64,000 bases of DNA, from positions 20,835 through 84,834 of the forward strand of contig CAZDLW010000003.1 in NCBI GenBank assembly GCA_964505975.1. Reading direction: 5' to 3'. This DNA comes from Gp6-AA40 sp964505975. GTDB taxonomy: Bacteria > Acidobacteriota > Vicinamibacteria > Vicinamibacterales > UBA2999. Positions 60,162 to 64,000 of this stretch are shown one piece after another. The position numbers and the translations under genes are program-made. The notes under the pieces are model-generated. The model saw only the letters and a list, made by a program, of their open reading frames with translations. It ran no database searches and was not told the DNA's origin. How positions within the stretch are numbered: the first letter of the stretch is position 1; each line of letters begins with the position of its first letter.

Positions 60162-61892
60162 TCAGCGTCCCGCCACACGCGTCCGCCGTGCCTGCGGCGG
60201 ACTGGGGTACTCGAACTCGGCCAGGAAGGGTCCAATCGCAAGGTATCGAAACCGCGCATCGCGGCAGGCGCGCACCGCGTCCTCCGGCGTGCACACGATC
60301 GGCTCCTCGTGCATGTTGAACGAGGTATTGATAATCGATGCCAACCCCGTCTTCTGGTGATAGAGCGTGAGCAGCCGGTGCGTGCTCGCGTCCAGATCCG
60401 GCCGGACGGTCTGCGGCCGTGCGGTGCCGTCGATATGCACCACCGCAGGGCAGGTGCGCGCCATGTGCTCGGTACAGTCGAACGTAATCGTCATGAAGTT
60501 GGCCGCGTGTTCGGCACCGCAGAAATTCTTGTACAGCGTCGGCGCTTCTTCCTCGAGCGTCACGGGAGCAAACGGCATGAACTCCGTGCGATGCAACTGC
60601 TCGTTCAGCCATCGGTTCACCGAGGGATCGGTGGGCTGGTACAGAATCGACCGGTGACACAGGGCGCGCGGCCCGAATTCCATCGGCCCCTGAAAACGCG
60701 CGATCAGCTCCCCCTCCACCAGCAGATCGGCTAGCTGTCCCTCCAGATCGGTTGGTCGGCTGTACCGCACGCCTTCCGAGTCGAGCACCTTCGCGATTTC
60801 GCCATCCGAGAACGACGGCCCCCAGTACACGTCGTGAATCCCGTGCGGCTCGTACGGCCGATCGCGGTGCCACGCCCACATCGCCGATCCCCAGCCGAGC
60901 CCGCCGTCGGACATGTGCGGGAAGATGAACACCCGCTCGATCTCCGGAATCTCGAACAGCTTCTGATTGAGCCGGACGTTGGCGCAAACACCTCCGGCCA
61001 TGCAGAGGTTCCGTGCGCCGGTGCGCTGCACGTGTTGCCGCACGTAGTGCACCAGCACGTCCTCGAGCACGTGCTGGTAGGCGTAAGCCAATAGCGCCGG
61101 GCCCTTTCGTTTCAGGAGCCATTTGAGCCGCGGGTAGCTGCCATAGACGTACGGCGCCTCGAAGGTGCCGTTGACGTTGTACAGCTGCCGTCTGGCGAAT
61201 GCCATGCACTCCTCGTCAGGATGGCCGTGCGCCGCCAGACCCGTGATCTTTCCTTCGTGCCGCGCGGGACGGTAGCCCGCAGCCTTGGTGATCGCGGCGT
61301 AAAAGGCGCCGGCGGAGTGCGGCAGCCGGACGTCGTGAGCAGGCTGAAGCCGACCGCGGTCGCACGCGTACAACGTTGCCGTCTGCCCGTCGCCCTGCCC
61401 GTCCACGGTGAATGCCAGCGCCTGGTCGAACCCGGAGCCGTAGTACGCGCAGGCGGCGTGGACGAGATGATGATTCACGCGCTCCACGCGACCGGGCGAG
61501 ACTCGTGACTCGTGAAGCCAGTCCCGCAGCTCCTGATTGAAGCGCAGCTGCAGCTTCCGAGTGCGGTCGTAGTTGTAGAGCTTCCAGACGCCATAATTCA
61601 GCGTCTTCGTGACGATGTCACCGGGGTAGGCGAACCAGCGCGTGTTGTCGAGCGCCTCGAGCGTTCGGGAGTACTCGGCATGAACATCTTGCCGAGCGAT
61701 CACGATCCGGTCGACGTCGCCGATACCAGCCCCGGCCTGGCGTAACAGCCAGTCGATGGTTCGACGCGGCACGCCTGTCTGCTGCTTGACCCGGGTGAAG
61801 CGCTCTTCGTTTGCCGCCCCGACCAGCACGCCGTCGCGCAGCAGGGCGGCGCCCGAGTCGTTATCGAGCTCACTGATGCCAAGTATCAACAT
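60162..61892 (-). CDS. NodU/CmcH-family carbamoyltransferase (third copy)
   Basis: A 576-residue carbamoyltransferase of a different branch from the other two. LILGISELDNDSGAALL replaces the usual HDSA start with NDSG. EERFTRVKQQTGVP, the His cluster NHHLVHAACAYYG and GPMEFGPRALCHRSIL are present, as are NTSFNMHEEPIVCTPEDAV. It is monocistronic on the - strand. Converging genes on one side and a long upstream gap on the other leave it without an obvious partner glycosyltransferase. The start ATG at 61892 fits the first conserved strand. Acceptor unknown. Confidence 0.95.
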   Translation of the reverse strand: MLILGISELDNDSGAALLRDGVLVGAANEERFTRVKQQTGVPRRTIDWLLRQAGAGIGDVDRIVIARQDVHAEYSRTLEALDNTRWFAYPGDIVTKTLNYGVWKLYNYDRTRKLQLRFNQELRDWLHESRVSPGRVERVNHHLVHAACAYYGSGFDQALAFTVDGQGDGQTATLYACDRGRLQPAHDVRLPHSAGAFYAAITKAAGYRPARHEGKITGLAAHGHPDEECMAFARRQLYNVNGTFEAPYVYGSYPRLKWLLKRKGPALLAYAYQHVLEDVLVHYVRQHVQRTGARNLCMAGGVCANVRLNQKLFEIPEIERVFIFPHMSDGGLGWGSAMWAWHRDRPYEPHGIHDVYWGPSFSDGEIAKVLDSEGVRYSRPTDLEGQLADLLVEGELIARFQGPMEFGPRALCHRSILYQPTDPSVNRWLNEQLHRTEFMPFAPVTLEEEAPTLYKNFCGAEHAANFMTITFDCTEHMARTCPAVVHIDGTARPQTVRPDLDASTHRLLTLYHQKTGLASIINTSFNMHEEPIVCTPEDAVRACRDARFRYLAIGPFLAEFEYPSPPQARRTRVAGR

Positions 61893-62648
61893 GGATGACG
61901 GTATGGCCGACCAATGCGCCGGTTCAGTGTCGCCGTGAGACGCAGGAATCGGACCTTGTCTCTGATCGTTTGAATCGGGCCCGTGACTCTTGCGAAGGCC
62001 TCCTGGGGAACTCGGGCCCGATGCGTGTTGTGAGCAAATTACGTCCCGTTCTGGCCCAGGGGTCTATACGACTCGAAAGTTCAATGATTCGAGTGTCTTA
62101 TCGAACGACAGTACCCGGTGCCCCACACCAATACAGTCCTGAGAAGTCTAGCGGATCATAGACTTTGTCAGCCGGAAACCGCCGTCTCCCAACACCGGAA
62201 CCATGTGTCCGGCACGCATCGCGGATCGCATCCAACACCTCTACCACACGTTCGACGCCGAGCGCTGGCTCGGCACCGACATTTGTGCGCGGCCACGTCT
62301 GAGAGCGCCGGAGGCCGCCGACCGCGTGGCTGCGAGGGCGTTCGTCGAGCGCATCTGCGGGCAGTGGAGAGAATCTACGGAAGACGCCGACAACCCAGGC
62401 CAAGCTGTTGCTCGCGCTTCCGGATCGGGTGAGACTGCGATGCGTCACAGGCACATGGCAACGGGGGCAAGGTGATCTGACAACGTCGCAAAGGGCATCA
62501 AGAGTGCCTCGAGCGGTCGCTCGTGGCATCTCACCAGGCCATCACGATCGTTGTATCGGCTGTGGTCGAACGCTTCCGAGGTGTCTTTCTGAGGCTATCC
62601 CAGAAAGCTTGATGATTGAAGTGATTTCGGACGGACGGTCCGTCCCGC
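61893..62648. other. 756-bp intergenic region, possible gene remnant
   Basis: The promoter of the carbamoyltransferase must lie near 61893-62100. A + strand frame at 62203-62475 has coding-like GC at third positions and a plausible amphipathic stretch (ADRIQHLYHTFDAERWLG, then AADRVAARAFVERICGQW). Its end looks random. This could be a decayed gene fragment. No transposase signature or inverted repeat was found. Confidence 0.35.
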
Positions 62649-63527
62649 TCACTTCTTCTGCTGAACCGTGATGCTCCTGCTGGCGGTGCGGCCGTTGCCA
62701 TCGCGTGCCGTCAGCGTGATGGTGTTCTGGCCGGGCTTGAGTGGCACGTTGGCCAGCCAGCTCTCCGTGCCGGACGCACGGCCGGAGCCGCCCCTGCTGC
62801 TGGACCACGCAACCTCGACGATCCCTGCTCCGGAATACGCCGTGCCGCCGATGAGCGTGTGCAGCTCCTTACTGGTATATGACTGACCGTTCGTTGGCAG
62901 TGTGATGGCGAGCGACGGCTCCTCGATCTCCGGTACAAGAACCTCCGCACTCGACTCCGCTACCGTCGTCCACGTAAACTCCTTGGTATCGAAGAGCGTG
63001 CCGTCGGTCACCATGGCCGTCACGCTGTACTGTCCGGCGGTGGTTGGCGTGCCCGAGATAAAGCCCGTGCTCGAAGCCAGTGTGAGCCCCGGCGGCAGAC
63101 CTGCGGCCGAGTAACTGAGAGGGTCGCCGTATGGGTCGCTTCCATGGAGCTGCAGCGTGGCCGTCACCCCGACGGTGCTCGTCTGGTCTCCCGGCGGCGT
63201 CAGACTGGGAGGCGCGTTGCTGAACCCGCTGACTTCCACCGACAGTGGCCCGACAAGAGGACCATCGACGTACGACGCCACGGTGAAGAAATACTGCTGG
63301 CCGGCAACAGGATTCGGCAGCGTGAACCACGTGGTGTTGCCGACATCGAACTGCTGCGAGTACGTTCCTGCCTGCGTGCCGACGTACACGACGTAGCCCA
63401 GGACCTTCGGATCAGGGTTCGCGTCCCACGTCACGGCGATCGAGCTCGCGCCGGCCGCGCCGGTCCCGAGCCACATCAGCAGACCTGCCAGACACGCCAC
63501 CCGGTTCACATGGACAACCGATCGCAT
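62649..63527 (-). CDS. secreted protein with fibronectin-III-like and Ig-like domains
   Basis: A 292-residue exported protein from ATG 63527, preceded by GGAGAAGGTGAAG. The signal peptide is about residues 8-27 (VACLAGLLMWLGTGAAGASS). Domain order: fibronectin III-like (IAVTWDANPDPKVLGYVVYVGT), a putative Ig/He_PIG cadherin-like repeat (SYSAAGLPPGLTLASSTGFI, then GTPTTAGQYSVTAMVTDG), and a C-terminal Ig-like repeat ending WLANVPLKPGQNTITLTARDGNG. The last repeat recurs in the gene fragment at 63858. Probably cell-surface adhesive or scaffold function; no catalytic motif. Confidence 0.82.
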   Translation of the reverse strand: MRSVVHVNRVACLAGLLMWLGTGAAGASSIAVTWDANPDPKVLGYVVYVGTQAGTYSQQFDVGNTTWFTLPNPVAGQQYFFTVASYVDGPLVGPLSVEVSGFSNAPPSLTPPGDQTSTVGVTATLQLHGSDPYGDPLSYSAAGLPPGLTLASSTGFISGTPTTAGQYSVTAMVTDGTLFDTKEFTWTTVAESSAEVLVPEIEEPSLAITLPTNGQSYTSKELHTLIGGTAYSGAGIVEVAWSSSRGGSGRASGTESWLANVPLKPGQNTITLTARDGNGRTASRSITVQQKK

Positions 63528-63857
63528 GGTCTTCACCTTCTCCATTGGCCGGGGAGGGGGCCTGCCGCCGCGTGGACAGTGCAACGGCGCGTCCAGGGGG
63601 AGCCGTGGGCTCAAGTCTTTTCGAGTGAATGGTTTGCCTGCGCCGATTGGCGCGTCCGTTGGCGTGGTTGCTGACGATTTCGTGGTCCCGCTGGCGATCC
63701 TGTCAGCCCGGACTGCATGATGACGGCGCGCAACCCATCGCGGGCTCGGGCACACCGTCACAGCAGGCCGGGCGGTGAGGCGCAGAGAAGGCAGGATCCA
63801 AACGCGTCAGCACTGCTGTTTCGCCGTCGTCCCCTGCCCGCCCTTACTCGTCCCCCT
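63528..63857. other. 330-bp intergenic region between tandem Ig-like genes
   Basis: The gap lies between the stop of the fragment at 63858 and the start at 63527, both - strand. It carries the ribosome site of the downstream gene. Open frames extend upstream but show no domain. I see no repeat, RNA gene or clear promoter. Confidence 0.4.
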
Positions 63858-64000
63858 CTACCACGTCACCACGAGGGTACGGCTCCCGCGGTTACCGGCC
63901 TGATCCATTGCCGTAACCGTGATGGTGTTGGCGCCCCGTTGCAAAGCAACTGTGGCCTCCCAGTCCGCCGTGCCGGTGGCTGTTCCCGAGCCCGATCGGT
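63858..64000 (-). CDS. C-terminal fragment of a second Ig-like secreted protein (runs off the window)
   Basis: The - strand frame entering from 64000 encodes about 46 residues ending in LVVTW and TAG at 63858-63860. It reads GTATGTADWEATVALQ, then RGANTITVTAMDQAGNRGS. This closely parallels the C-terminal repeat of the neighbouring gene (WLANVPLKPGQNTITLTARDG), so the two are tandem paralogues or share a domain. The frame is too short to stand alone; the rest is outside the window. Confidence 0.75.
   Translation of the reverse strand, partial: RSGSGTATGTADWEATVALQRGANTITVTAMDQAGNRGSRTLVVTW

Noticed and set aside
1..64000. CRISPR arrays, tRNA/rRNA genes, phage or transposase genes
   Set aside because: No regularly spaced repeats, no tRNA-like cloverleaf or rRNA sequence, and no transposase or integrase motifs were recognised by reading.

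Overview
This 64 kb window is a high-GC bacterial chromosome segment, judged by eye. It is almost entirely a surface-polysaccharide and glycan-decoration island. Strong GC at third codon positions, frequent GTG starts, ATGA/TGATG stop-start overlaps, an XrtA-style ExeA ATPase plus autokinase pair and many FkbM/DUF-type tailoring enzymes fit a Gram-negative soil bacterium. An acidobacterium of the Vicinamibacteria kind is my best guess, but this is inferred from gene style and not from any marker gene. No rRNA, tRNA, CRISPR array or intact insertion sequence was seen.

Region A (1-12871, + strand) looks like one long operon. It holds a NodU/CmcH-type carbamoyltransferase, an ABC-2 polysaccharide exporter (Wzm, then Wzt with a C-terminal glycan-binding domain), a membrane-anchored protein with two carbohydrate-binding-like repeats around an Ig domain, and an NRPS-like adenylation-carrier protein whose thioesterase lies in the next frame. 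These are followed by a second carbamoyltransferase, an SxtJ-like membrane protein, an SGNH hydrolase and a DUF5672 protein. I read it as an ABC-exported glycan whose sugars are carbamoylated and perhaps acylated by a carrier-bound acid. This is the most unusual part of the window.

Region B (12887-32206, mostly +) is a Wzy-type exopolysaccharide set. It contains sugar-nucleotide epimerases (one CDP-paratose-2-epimerase-like, one GDP-mannose 3,5-epimerase-like), a beta-barrel outer-membrane protein, a Wza-type export protein, a Wzc-type co-polymerase/tyrosine kinase, a DegT aminotransferase and a Wzy-like polymerase. A polyprenol-phosphate glycosyltransferase fused to GtrA, a GT-C membrane glycosyltransferase, an asparagine-synthase-like amidotransferase and two GT4 enzymes complete it.

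Region C (32449-51832, mixed strands) is a patchwork of tailoring genes: FkbM and other methyltransferases, GT2/GT4 enzymes, a membrane spermidine-synthase-like protein, an initiating sugar-phosphate transferase, a pectate-lyase-like secreted enzyme, a hexapeptide acetyltransferase, a polysaccharide deacetylase, a fucosyltransferase-like protein, a PLP-fold aminotransferase-like protein and a FemAB-like acyltransferase. Region D (52006-55879, - strand) is a compact four-gene unit of LegB-like dehydratase, nucleotidyltransferase, epimerase and GT4. Region E (55880-64000) has a repeat-rich intergenic stretch, an ExeA-type ATPase, a second autokinase-like protein with an altered P-loop, an unknown single-pass protein, a third carbamoyltransferase and two tandem Ig-like secreted proteins. 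The last of these runs off the window.

The Wzc-type gene and the ExeA/autokinase unit are each preceded by a similar 28-bp motif (22 of 28 positions identical) that is a near-perfect palindrome upstream of wzc. This suggests shared control. No Wzx flippase and no exosortase lie inside the window.
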